This document shows positions 54,326 to 64,000 of a DNA stretch of 64,000 nucleotides, piece after piece; within the stretch, counting starts at the first letter, position 1, and the number at the start of each line of letters is the position of its first letter. Made by a program: the position numbers and the translations under genes. This DNA comes from Ochotona curzoniae (taxonomy: Eukaryota; Chordata; Mammalia; Lagomorpha; Ochotonidae): positions 58,355,501 through 58,419,500 of the forward strand of contig NW_024466599.1 in the NCBI RefSeq assembly GCF_017591425.1, written 5' to 3'. The notes under the pieces were generated by a model, which saw nothing but the letters and a program-made list of their open reading frames with translations, searched no databases and was not told the origin of the DNA.

Positions 54326-55626
54326 ACTGTCAGCAGGTCAGTATCCAGACACAGATTTGTCAGTTATGTTTTACTCGTAGCCAGAACCCTCAAGTCCCCT
54401 GCCATGAAAAATTAATAAGAATCTAAGGCACACTGTTTCAAAGCCAAACAGAAATGCATTAGCTTAGGATATCCATGTCACTACCTTTCTCCCTTCATGC
54501 TAATATTGATGGGTACATGTGTGGGACACAAGCACTCCCTTTGCATTGCAAGGCCAAAGCGAGTTCACTTAGAAGTCTGCACACTTCTCTTAGGGTATTA
54601 GCTGGATTTCAAGATAAATGGTATCACTAAGCACTCAGGAAAGGAAAAAAAAATGCATTTGTTTTACAGCATAATGCTGGGGAAGTGAGCAAGTATTTAC
54701 ATAAGGAAACATTCCCACTTAGGTTCAACTCATCCGTATGTTCTGTACCTTTGAAGAGAACATTTATGATTTTGAGGTCATTACCAACGGAAGGTGTCAG
54801 CACAGTAGAGTGCCCAGTGCTGAATCAGCCAGTGCAGTGCTCACTGATTGCTTTATGGCAACAGGCTTGGTTTATCTCTAGCAGGAAATATGAGTCCACC
54901 GAATGCAAAAGCTATTTACTGTATCAGCTTCTCTGCAGTCTTTAATCAAGCCAGGATCCTAGCATGGAAGCCCAGAGCTCCAAAGTCTTCTAGTGGAAAC
55001 ATGGTCACCTATAAATCCTTAATTCTCAGAGGCTACTGTCCTTGGCAAAACACTAAGGGTAAAATTTCTGCTCGGTTAGAACTGTTCAGCTACAAATGTG
55101 CCATTTTCTTCAACCCATGGTGGGACCTACTTAGGGAACTGATGCAGGACTTTACAGGTGAAAGGTTATTCTCATTCCTGGCTCTTGGTACACATCTCCT
55201 CCCAAACATGGTCTTGCAAGCCTTTCCTGTTGAAGGCTTGTGATGCTTAGAGATGCATTTTCAGGAAAAAGAGAAAGAAAATTAGAGAACTTGGGAAGAG
55301 TGGTGGGAAAGCTATGAAGGAGTCTAAAAAAAAAATGACATATACCTTTCTAAAGCTATGTAGGTGAAATTAAACTTTTCAAAACTAAAGATGAATAAAC
55401 AGATCCCTCATCCTATAGCAGAAGTAGCAATCATCAAACAGGTGATGGTGGAGTTTGGTTTTGCAGTTTTTCTTCTTGCTCTAGGCCAGAGATCATTATC
55501 CAAAAGTTGCAGGGCTTGGAACGTGTCACTGCATGGATTTAATGGAATATATTATACTAAGAACCTGAGTAGGTATTACATGTTACAGCATTTTTTCCAC
55601 CAGGAAGTGTTTCCATGCGTTTCATT
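54326..55626. other. Unique DNA
   Basis: About 1.3 kb. The 131-codon plus frame at 54848-55243 is the longest non-repeat frame in the window, but it has no domain I recognise and lacks any supporting codon pattern or splice context. Confidence 0.45.
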
Positions 55627-55992
55627 AAAAAATAGTTCATGGGGCCCGGTGGCATGGCCTAGTGGCTAAAGTCCTCACCTTGAACGCTCCGGGATCCCAT
55701 ATGGGCGCCGGTTCTAATCCCGGCAGCCCTGCTTCCCATCCAGCTCCCTGCTTGTGGCCTGGGAAAGCAGTCAAGGATGGCCCAAAGCCTTGGGACCCTG
55801 CACCCATGTGGGAGACCCGGAAGAAGTTCCTGGATCCTGGCTTTGGATCGGCACAGCATCGACCGTTGCGCACACTTGGGGAGTGAATCATCAGACGGAA
55901 GCTCTTCCTCTCTGTCTCTCCTCTTCTCTGTATATCTGACTTTCCAATAAATAAATAAAAATAAATCTTTAAAAATAAAAAAATAGTTTATG
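55627..55992 (+). mobile_element. Young CSINE (second subfamily) with TSD
   Basis: SINE at 55642-55977: head GGGCCCGGTGGCATGGCCTA, A box TGGCCTAGTGGCTAA, body GAAGAAGTTCCTGGATCCTG, tail CCAATAAATAAATAAAAATA. AAAAAATAGTTCATG (55627-55641) and AAAAAATAGTTTATG (55978-55992) differ by one base. Confidence 0.95.
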
Positions 55993-56044
55993 GATTCATA
56001 AACTAAAAATGGTTAAGAGCTATTCTGTCATTTGCTTAAGATTC

Positions 56045-57560
56045 CTTTTTTAGTGCCTACTATGTGTCAAGCACTGTTCTGGGCTCTGAGCATTCAGCAG
56101 TGAAGGCAATATTCAGTCACCTATAGCTCTTCAAGCCTTACATTTTTCTGGAAGGATACCAGCAGTTAATAAACTAGGTGGGGGTAGGCATTTGGTCCGG
56201 CTGTTAAGACTCCAGCGAATTGGGTTCCTGCCTTCTCTACTCCAGCTTTTGGCCTAGCCTTGCCCAGCCCCAGCCAATGTAGGCCCTGGAAGGAGAAAAC
56301 TAGAAGATGGAATCTCTTCCTGCCCTTGAAATAACTAAAGCACTAACAAACTAGATAAATAATTTAGATGGATAGCATGCTAGATGATGATGATGAATGA
56401 TACAAAGAAAACAGAAAAGAGAAAGAGTAAAAACTGAATGACACGTTGTGACAAAACAGCATGGGCAAGCAAGGTCTTACCAACTTGGTGTCATCTGAGC
56501 AAAGACTAAAGGGACCAAGGAAACAAGTCATGAGCTCCTGACACAGGGAGCTGCAGACGCATAAAGCGCTGAAGCTGGAGTGTATCGGGTATGCTCAAAG
56601 CTTACCAAGAAGGCCTGCATGCCTGGTGCTGAATTAGCAACAGTAGGTATCAGAGATGAGGGGAGCAGAGCCACAAATTTGGCAGATCTAGGTGTCTGTA
56701 AGGATTCTGGCAAAACACTGCTGGAGAACTGACTCATTCTGACTTACAGTTTGTAAGGATCTCCTTGGCTTCTGTGTTGAGAACACACTGGAAGGAAAGG
56801 TGGCAAAGACACAAGAAGAGATAATCATTAATAGGTTTCTGCAAAAATTCTAATGAGATATAAAAATTAGGTGATGATGGCGGAGGTAAGAAGTCAATAG
56901 TTTCTATATATTTTAGTATAGTGTGAACATGATTTCATGCTACATTGTGCACAAGAGAGAGAGGACTCCAAAGTTCTTGGAATGTTGCGCTAGAATGTTG
57001 CGGTTGATTTGGATGGACACGAAGAGAGTAGATAGAGAGGATAATCAAGATTTCAGCTTTCAGGAAGGTTAACTTTGAGATGCCAATCACATATCCATTA
57101 GGTAACATGCAGTAGCCACACATAGGAATTTGGATTTCAGTGGGGGAGGTTTGAGCTGAATAGATAAATTTGAGAACCCACAGCAAAAAGATGAAATAAA
57201 AGGCGTGGTCTTGAATAAGCTTACCCAGAGTGGGTGCAGTTCTAGGGAGAAGTCTAAGGACCAAGGAGATGAGAGGGGCTCCATGAAGATTGGAAATTAG
57301 GCAGAGAAGGAGAAAATCAAGAATTGGTGGAGTTCTGGAAGCCAAGTGGAAATAAAAAAAAGTTTCTAGACAAAGAAAACAATCAAGTGTTCCCAAACTG
57401 CTGATAGTGAATAAGACATGGGCTGTTGTTACTCATCAGATTCAGGAATACAGCACTGGAAGCTAGAGAAAAGGGAGTTGGGGTAGGTACACATAGAAGC
57501 GTGCTCGGAGAATGAGGGAGGAAAACTGCGGGCAGTTTCTGCTTTAGAGATTCCAGGACT
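56045..57560 (+). mobile_element. L2 (LINE-2) 3' region, interrupted by a SINE
   Basis: The first part (56045-56170: TAGTGCCTACTATGTGTCAA, TCTGGGCTCTGAGCATTCAG) and, after a short SINE, a long run (56341-57560: GATGATGATGAATGATACAA, GGTTAACTTTGAGATGCCAA near 57067, TCTGGAAGCCAAGTGGAAAT near 57332, CTGCTGATAGTGAATAAGA near 57400) follow a common mammal-wide repeat that I know as L2 and its downstream sequence. The 153-codon reverse frame at 56935-57396 is a shadow. Confidence 0.68.
56178..56340 (+). mobile_element. Old CSINE, internally deleted
   Basis: GGTGGGGGTAGGCATTTGGT, CGGCTGTTAAGACTCCAGCG, TGGCCTAGCCTTGCCCAGCC, GAAGATGGAATCTCTTCCTG, CTTGAAATAACTAAA. The central body is missing. It lies inside the L2. 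Confidence 0.7.
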
Positions 57561-57654
57561 TTTGCTATCCAAAAAACAGCAATGGGATACTAGCGAGAGT
57601 TGAAATCAGTGTGTGTGGATATATATATAATATACCCACACATAGATATTTCAG

Positions 57655-58080
57655 CTTTAATCCTGTAATAAAATATCTACTTCTGAAGAACAGAGGTTTA
57701 TTAACTCACAGCTTTGGCGGTTCAAGGCACACTACTGGATCAAGCATTGCCTCAGATCTGTGACTAGCCCCAGCGCTACTTCCCATCAGGTTAGAAGAGT
57801 GCATGTATAATTGAGTGATCAGATTTCAAAAGAGAAGCTAGAGAGGGTTGACTTGGGGTGGGGGCAGGAGTGGGGGAGCCCTGTTGTTTACAATGTCCCT
57901 CTCATAAGAACTATCAAGGGGGTTACAAAAGAACTACATTGATCCTTGCGAGAAGAGTGTTCCCAATAAGGGCCTACTACCAATAAGAACCCACTACCAA
58001 CCTCCGCAAAGCCCATGCCATCTCTCAAGATCATCTGTTGGTGAGCCATAAGAAGAATCTTCAAAAAATCACAGAGATGT
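57655..58080 (-). mobile_element. MaLR-like LTR, antisense (tentative)
   Basis: AGAACAGAGGTTTATTAACT, CACAGCTTTGGCGGTTCAAG, TGTCCCTCTCATAAGAACTA, CCCAATAAGGGCCTACTACC and AACCCACTACCAACCTC resemble the reverse complement of a MaLR LTR, with large differences. An unnamed LTR is equally possible. Confidence 0.42.
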
Positions 58081-58149
58081 GATACATGTATTTCAACATT
58101 TTTGCATCAAGTAAACATTTTAATTTCACTATTTCAAACACTATCTCAT

Positions 58150-58462
58150 ATAACTTTATTTATTCAGAGGAAAGATAGAATAAGAGATAGAGGTAGACAA
58201 CGATATAAATGATCTCCCATCCTTTGTTTCACTCCCTAATTGCCTGCAAAGATTGGGGCTAGGCCAGGCTGAAACCAGAAGCTAGAATCTCAGTGTTGGC
58301 CTCCCACATAAGCAGCAGAGGACCAAACGTCTGGGTGATATTCTGCTGTCTATAGGTACATTTGAAGGAAGTTTGATTTAAAAGAGAATTGTTCACACTA
58401 AAATATGGGATGCCAACACTACAAGTAGAGGTTTAACCTATTGTATCAAAATGCTGGCCCCG
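58150..58462 (-). mobile_element. CSINE, antisense
   Basis: AACTTTATTTATTCAGAGGA, CCATCCTTTGTTTCACTCCC, CTCCCACATAAGCAGCAGAG, head ending ATCAAAATGCTGGCCCCGAG. Older copy. Confidence 0.8.
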
Positions 58463-59534
58463 AGAAATTTGTTTTGGAGTGCTCCTATATGTATGTGTGT
58501 GTGTGCACATATAACAAATTTTAGTACATTTATATGCTGATAGCCATAATTCCACAGAATATTACTTAGATTTAATTACAGATTTTATCCATAATTTTCT
58601 GGTTTTGACTGATTTATTTTTACTCAAAGTACTATTTGCTAAAGAAAAAAAAATCAACTCTTCTATTTTTAGTAAAGTTGAACGTCTACATCTATGAGTT
58701 CTACATCCATGGATTCAGACAACCAGGGATCACAAATCTTTAGGAGAAAATACTGTGTCTCCAACAGACACATAAAATTTTCTTTTCCATGTCACACTTC
58801 TCTAAACACTACAATATACCACCTCCTATATTACATTTAAATTGTGTTAGATACAAGTAACCTAAAGATCATTTAAAGTACATGAGAAAATATACATAGG
58901 CTATACGCAAACACTATGCCAATTTTAATAAGGTACCTAAGAATCCAAACACTTTAGTATTCCCAAGGGATCCTGGAACTAATCTCCTATAGTTACCAAT
59001 CTGCAATAGTAATCAATTTTACCAGTTCCAAAGTGTTGTGGTCAGAAGTGGGCTTGAGTCCCATTTTTTCTTATAAATGATGGTTTAAATACAGTAAATG
59101 CATTTATACTTGTGTACTTTATCCTCCATTTGCAGGCCAGAATGGACTAAATGATTCTAGCACTGATGCTTTTATTAGAAACACATACAAGGATATTCTG
59201 GAGTCAAGCAACACGAACATCCCAATTATATGGTCATTTTATTTTTTCTGCAGACTTCAAATACTGGGGAATTTTTTTTCATGTGATTGTTTACTATAAT
59301 CACCCAATATAAAAGATAAAATTTATCAAAAGGTATTTGTAAATTTTAATAACGCTTCTCAAGAAAACAGATTTCTATCCCGTTCCAAGATACCTTTAAG
59401 CAAAATTAAAAATTCAGCCAGGTCAATGGAACATTTAAAAAGGGCAAGTCCCAGCACAAAATATAGTGCTGTGAATATAACTGTTGAAGATGCTGAGGTA
59501 CTAATATCCTCATATCCGTGAATGTGAAAATATG
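58463..59534. other. Unique AT-rich DNA
   Basis: A short (TG)n run lies at about 58492-58505. No repeat family or gene is recognised. Confidence 0.5.
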
Positions 59535-59850
59535 TTAAAATAATTTGCCATGGTGCATTAGGCTACGCCTCTGCCTCTTATATAGCTGTCGGTTTGAGTC
59601 CTGGCTGCTACACTTCTGATCCAGCTTCCTGTTAGTGCTCTTGGAAAGCAGTGGAGGATGGCCCAAGTTCTTGAGCCCCTGTACCCACATGGGAGACCTG
59701 CAAGAAGCTCCTGGCTCCTGGCTTTGAATGGACCCAGCTTTTTCCATTGTGGTCATTTTGGGAGTAAATCAATGGAGGAAAGACCTCTCCTTTTCCTCCT
59801 CTCTCTGTAAATCTGCCTTTCAAATAAATAAATAAGTACATCTTTTTCTT
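59535..59850 (+). mobile_element. CSINE
   Basis: TGCCATGGTGCATTAGGCTA, GAGTCCTGGCTGCTACACTT, CCCACATGGGAGACCTGCAA, CTGCCTTTCAAATAAATAAA. Older to intermediate subfamily. Confidence 0.86.
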
Positions 59851-60449
59851 TTTTTTTTTTTTAAGAAAAGAAACCCACATGTTAAAAAAAAAACAGAAAA
59901 GAACATTTTAAAAGATGAGGTAATTAGAAGAATCTTTACTTAACATAATTGAGTCCTTATCAAAGAGAAATTCGGAAAATGGCAGATGTAAGTAGAGAAA
60001 CAATATGTGAAGACACATGGATGCCATCATTTACTAAACAAGGAACGTTTGAGGCTACCAGCTTCAAAAAGATAAGACTGGGATGGGCACCCCTCAGAAT
60101 CTGCAGAAGGAACCATCCTGCTGAACAGCTTGACCTGCGATTCATTCTCAGAACAATGATACTATGCACTCTGCGGTTAAAGCTACATGTTTCGTGGACA
60201 TTTGTAGTGGGAGCCTGATCCAGATATTTAGTAAATAGTGCTTGCTGCCTTAATTTTTAAGACATTAAAAAAGTAAACAAAACACAGAAAGAGCAAACAT
60301 GGTACTCTGGATGTTTCATCTTTTTTCTCCCTATATTCCTCTGCAATAATCAATCAATCATCTAGTTTCTTTATCTAGCTTTCCCTCTTCTTCATGTTTC
60401 ATAAAAATAGAACCATATGATCATAGGACTAGTTTCTTTCAATAAGCCG
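59851..60449. other. Unique DNA
   Basis: A segment near 60395-60440 (AAAAATAGAACCATATGATC) recalls an old L1 3' sequence, too short to call. The 89-codon frame at 59949-60218 has no recognisable domain. Confidence 0.45.
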
Positions 60450-60535
60450 TAATTTATTTATTTGCTTATATATTTGGAAAGAGATAGAGACACTCTGAGA
60501 GACACAGAGATATTTCATCCACAAATGTCTTTACA
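60450..60535 (-). mobile_element. CSINE tail fragment, antisense
   Basis: TTATTTATTTGCTTATATAT, TTGGAAAGAGATAGAGACAC, AGAGACACAGAGATATTTCA. Only the 3' end is present. Confidence 0.6.
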
Positions 60536-60819
60536 CACAGTGCTTTCCTGGATTCTGTGATTCTTTTAGCAAATTATGAAATCCAAAGAGAGACTGTAAA
60601 AATTCCCATTAATAACCAGTTTTCAAAATAAGTGCAAGTGGCCCATAACTTAGGTGTATTAAGCTACAAGCTCGGTGACTAACTCAGGGTACACAGTGTT
60701 GAAAGTGACTTAAATTGTGGATATTTCACTGGTGTCAGAGTACTGCAGCTGGAAAATACTATATATAAAGTTATAGTTAGGTTGTCTTTTTGTGCTTAAG
60801 TTATAAAGTGTTTCATAAG

Positions 60820-61140
60820 GGCTGCCACAGCGGTGTAGCATGCTAAGCCTCTGCCTTCAGCAACATCATCCCATAGGAGCACCCATTGGAATCCAGGCTG
60901 TACTGCTCTTGATCCAGCTTCCTGCTTATGGCTTAGGAAAGCAGTGAAGGATGGCCCAAGACCCTAGGTCCTGGAACCACTGTGGGAGACCTGGAAGAAG
61001 CTCATGACTTCTGGGTTCAGTTAGCCCAGATTTGGCCATTGCAGAAACTTGGGGAATGAATCACCAGATAGAATCTCTTTCTCTGTTTCTCCCTCTTTTT
61101 CCAAGTAACCTTTTCAAATATAATAAATTATGCTTTTTTT
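60820..61140 (+). mobile_element. CSINE
   Basis: AGGGCTGCCACAGCGGTGTA, TGATCCAGCTTCCTGCTTAT, GGTCCTGGAACCACTGTGGG, CTTGGGGAATGAATCACCAG, an A-rich end. Confidence 0.85.
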
Positions 61141-61144
61141 AAAA

Positions 61145-61780
61145 ATACAAAATTTATATCATTTGAATTCAAATGTTCAAATACATGATGTGCAAATATT
61201 TTCTCCCATGGTCATTTTCTTGAAATTATTTTCAGTTTACAATTTTAATACCAGGGCTGGTACAACTGGCTAAATTGGCTAATCTTCCACCTACAAGTGC
61301 TGGCATCCCATTTAGAACTAGTTTGTGTGCTGATGACTCTACCTTCTATCCAGCTGCCTCATAATTGGCTGGGAAAGCAGCAGAGGGTGGCCCAAAGCCC
61401 TGGAACCCTGCACCCTCACAGAAAACCCAGAAGAAGCTCTTGGCTCCTGGCTCTTAACTCAGTCTCAGCTGTTGTATTATTTGGGGAATGAACCAGTGGG
61501 TGGAAGACCTTTATCTCTTTTCTATAACTCTGACTTTCCAATAAAAATAAAGAATTTTTTTTGAAGTTTTAAAATTAATGGCATCCAATACGCCTTGTTT
61601 TCCTATTTTTCACATGTGCTTGTGGCATCATATCTCTGAAAACGTTTCCTAGCCTAAAGTTGCAAATCTGTATTCCTATGTTTCTCGCATGATTTTTTTT
61701 GTAGTCATAACCCTACAGATAGATTCATGATAGATTTTCAGTCAACTTTGTACATGATGCAGGGAGTCTATCAGTATTTC
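61145..61780 (-). pseudogene. L1 ORF2 remnant, antisense, split by a SINE
   Basis: The left part (61145-61251: GCAAATATTTTCTCCCATGG, TTTTCTTGAAATTATTTTCA) and right part (61566-61780: CATATCTCTGAAAACGTTTC near 61630, TTCCTATGTTTCTCGCATGA near 61672, TTTTCAGTCAACTTTGTACA near 61736) follow the reverse complement of LINE-1 ORF2 near its 3' end. The frame is destroyed. A C-repeat lies between the two pieces. Confidence 0.72.
61252..61565 (+). mobile_element. CSINE inside an L1 remnant
   Basis: ACCAGGGCTGGTACAACTGG, CACCTACAAGTGCTGGCATC, GAACCCTGCACCCTCACAGA, CCAATAAAAATAAAGAATTT. Intermediate divergence. Confidence 0.87.
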
Positions 61781-62025
61781 TAAAATATTTCATTTAGCTT
61801 CTAAATCACTTCTAATCAACAATTTAAATATTAATAACTCGGTTTCCAAATCCCTAAGTCAGTCATCAACAGTATCTATCAGATAAGCCAGTTCCTAGTA
61901 CCATACAAAAAGATAAAATGAAACTCGATATCAGAAAATAAAGATGTGACCATCACTGCATAGCTAACAAACTATATGCCACCTTATATATTCAACTAGC
62001 CATGTTGGTTCTCTTTCCTGAGACT
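61781..62025. other. Unique AT-rich DNA
   Basis: No repeat or gene is recognised. Confidence 0.5.
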
Positions 62026-62395
62026 TAAAATGAGGAGACACTGGGCCTGATGCCATAACCTAATGGTTAAAGTCCTTGCCTTGCATGCACCAGGAACCCA
62101 TATGGGAGCCCGTTGTAATAATGACAACACCGCTTCCCATCCAGCTCCCTGCTTGTGGCCTGGGAAAGCAGTCAAGGATAGCCCAAAGTCTTGGAATCCT
62201 GCACCAAAGTGGGAGACTCAGAAGAGTCTCTTGGCTCCTGGCTTTGGATTGGCTCAGCACCAGTCACTGCGATCATTTGGGGAGTATATCATTGGATGGA
62301 AGATGTTCCTCTTTGTCTCTCCTCCTTGCTTTGTATATGACTTCCCAATAAAAATAAATAAATTTTTTTTAAAAAAATTGGAAGACATCTAATTC
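62026..62395 (+). mobile_element. CSINE with eroded TSD
   Basis: SINE at about 62042-62378: GGGCCTGATGCCATAACCTA, GCACCAGGAACCCATATGGG, GGGAGACTCAGAAGAGTCTC, CCAATAAAAATAAATAAATT. AAAATGAGGAGACACT (62026) and AAAATTGGAAGACATCT (62376) are an eroded duplication. Confidence 0.92.
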
Positions 62396-63366
62396 TCCAT
62401 TTTCAATGAGGAATTATGAAGATGAAAGCAAATTATAAGTAGGAAATCATTCCAAAAGTGAACTATTACAACAGAGTATTCACAATTTTCAATCTTTTGC
62501 CAAAAGCTTCTCTTATGACCATTCAATTGCAGACAGAAAAAGACCAGTGGAAATTTTACTGAAAATGTCCTCCTGGTAGATTCTTCTCTCCATATCGCAG
62601 AAAGAAGGGTAAGTTCAAGGTGTTATTTCCTTAGGAACTACTGAAGCAGAACCAGGTGTGGTAATCACTGGCTGTACTGACCTAGCCACAGGACTCCTCC
62701 ATGGATTACAGTTATTATTACCACCCATAAAGAACCTAGCAAACACTAACAGGGAGAGCAAGAGCCTGACTCTGAATGATAAAGACCTTACGGACTAGAT
62801 GAAGCCTTGCCACTCAAAGTGAGAAAATTAAATCATTTTCCTTTTAATGACTCGTGCACTTGATTCAAAAGCATCAAACTTTGTGAGCACAACAGAGGCT
62901 GCATGACTAACTTAGGAGTATTCTAATGAAAAGGTATCATGCTTAATTGACAGCGTCTTGGAAAACAACTCCCTAAGGACACAAAAGAGTTAGTGAAGAT
63001 CATGCTGATAGAAATAAGTTAAAGCTAACTGAATATTGTATCAGATTATAAAGAGAAACAAACTCACATTCAGAGGCTGCAGAGGCTGTGTACCGGAAGA
63101 GGTATTTCTAGTCTCTCTACAGAGTGAAATGAGATCGCTTAACTATTCCCATCACCTCATATAGAACGCACAAGCAGAGTTGAATTGTGATTTGTTTTTT
63201 TTCTTCTATAGATAAGTCCATAAAGATACTCCTCATCTTTGCCCAAATGCATTTTAATAAAAAGGAAGTATTCTCTCAATAAAATCACTGTTACAGCTCT
63301 TTTTTAACATTTAACCCAACTCAGTGCCATAACCAATCTGTTTGCAAGTTGGAGTTTCTAAATTGT
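62396..63366. other. Unique DNA
   Basis: No repeat or gene is recognised. The part 62740-63010 has complex composition without repeat signatures (see findings). Confidence 0.5.
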
Positions 63367-63695
63367 TTTGGTTTTAAGATTTATCTATTTTTATTGCAGA
63401 GGTAGATTTCCACGGAGAAGGGGAGACAAAGATCTGAACCATCCTCTGGTTCATTCCCCAAATGGCCAGAGCAGCCAGAGCTGAGCCCATCTGAAGTCAG
63501 GAGCCAGGAGCTTCTTCCTGGTCCTCCATGCAAGTTTAGGGTCCCAATGCTTTGGGCCATCCACCTCTGCTTTCCCAAGCCAGAAACATGGAGCTGGATG
63601 GGAACTCGAGTAGCCTGGGCATAAACCTGCCCCTAGATGTGATGCTAACACTTGCAGCTGGAGGATTAGCCTATTGAGTCATGGCACTGGCCCTA
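63367..63695 (-). mobile_element. CSINE, antisense
   Basis: AAGATTTATCTATTTTTATT, CTCTGGTTCATTCCCCAAAT, GAGCCAGGAGCTTCTTCCTG, GTCATGGCACTGGCCCTAAA. CTAAAT at both ends may be part of the target-site duplication. Confidence 0.9.
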
Positions 63696-64000
63696 AATCA
63701 TGGTTTTGCAAAGCACTGTCCGGCCCTAAAATCTTTTATTTCTTAGAATAAGAAATATTGTTGAAACTTGTTGATGAATGCCAAGCATTATAATAAAAGG
63801 TTATAATATCAGTGAAAAAATCTGGATGTGAAAAAAAAAATCTGGGACGTGTGAGTCTCAGCATTTTCTGTATACACTTCATGGAGATTCATCTCGTCAG
63901 CTAGTGGCCAATAGAGAGTTCATCCCTTACTGTGTTGGGATGAAAGACAATGAGGTAGTCTCATCTGAAATACACTAAAAATAGACAGCTCTGATTGTAA
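63696..64000. other. Unique AT-rich DNA
   Basis: No repeat or gene is recognised before the window ends. Confidence 0.5.

Noticed and set aside
54848..55243. 131-codon plus frame outside repeats
   Set aside because: Length is near what chance gives in 64 kb, with no recognisable domain, no Kozak-like support and no splice context. A conservation test would be needed before calling it.
56935..57396. 153-codon reverse frame
   Set aside because: It lies antisense to an L2-type repeat and shows no domain.

Overview
This window is a piece of placental-mammal nuclear genome, almost certainly from a lagomorph and more like a pika (Ochotona) than a rabbit. The main reason is about forty copies of a tRNA-derived C-repeat SINE (CSINE). 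Its 5' head carries RNA polymerase III A and B boxes, its body reads like 'CCCTGCACCC...GGAGACCCGGAAGA', and it ends in CCAATAAAAATAAATAAATCTTT-like tails. The youngest copies open with GGGCCCGGCGCGGTGGCGCAAG or GGGCCTGGTGGCGTGGCCTAG, which I associate with pika. Older copies are the broader lagomorph C-repeat type. Mammal-wide fossils (MIR, L2, MER5, MER20, MaLR/MLT1 LTRs, old L1) confirm a eutherian background. Species assignment rests on memory of these families, not on a search.

I find no protein-coding gene, exon, structural RNA gene or CpG island that I can support. The longest open frames (up to 232 codons) all lie inside repeats: SINE bodies, a GC-rich lagomorph retroelement, or a hexamer microsatellite. 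The window is best read as intergenic DNA or the inside of a large intron.

Layout. 1-870: a SINE nested in an older opposite-strand SINE. About 960-4262: the most unusual block, a GC-rich lagomorph retroelement with an internal 242-bp duplication carrying an 18-bp perfect palindrome, a 34-bp tandem duplication, and a long array of degenerate monomers with a CCCACTGGCA...CATG core. A second, 928-bp copy of its 3' part at 25771-26698 is flanked by a perfect 14-bp target-site duplication inside a MER20 transposon. 4700-8250: a dense SINE cluster. 8250-16790: SINE-poor unique DNA with a MaLR LTR and candidate conserved non-coding sequence near 14.9-15.2 kb. 18.5-19.9 kb: a SINE nested in a SINE, whose tail has grown into an AT-rich microsatellite with a 31-bp perfect inverted repeat. 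21-27 kb: nested SINEs, an MLT1 split by a SINE, and MER20. 28-33 kb: SINE-poor unique DNA with an LTR, a MIR and a (CA)n tract. 33.3-34.8 kb: four SINEs in a row on the same strand. 34.8-39.2 kb: mostly unique. 39.2-40.6 kb: an L1 ORF2 remnant split by a SINE, then two more SINEs. 41-45 kb: MIR/L2 fragments in otherwise unique DNA. 44.7-49.6 kb: the youngest SINEs, each with a near-perfect target-site duplication. 50-55 kb: mostly unique with MIR and a MER5 pair. 55.6-64 kb: a SINE, a long L2, a MaLR-like LTR, an L1 fragment split by a SINE, and further SINEs.

There are no cooperating genes to describe. What the sequence records is a layered history of insertions: DNA transposons, L2/MIR and MaLR first, old L1 and old CSINE next, then the GC-rich lagomorph retroelement, then young CSINE subfamilies mobilised by L1-type machinery (14-16 bp target-site duplications, A-rich tails).
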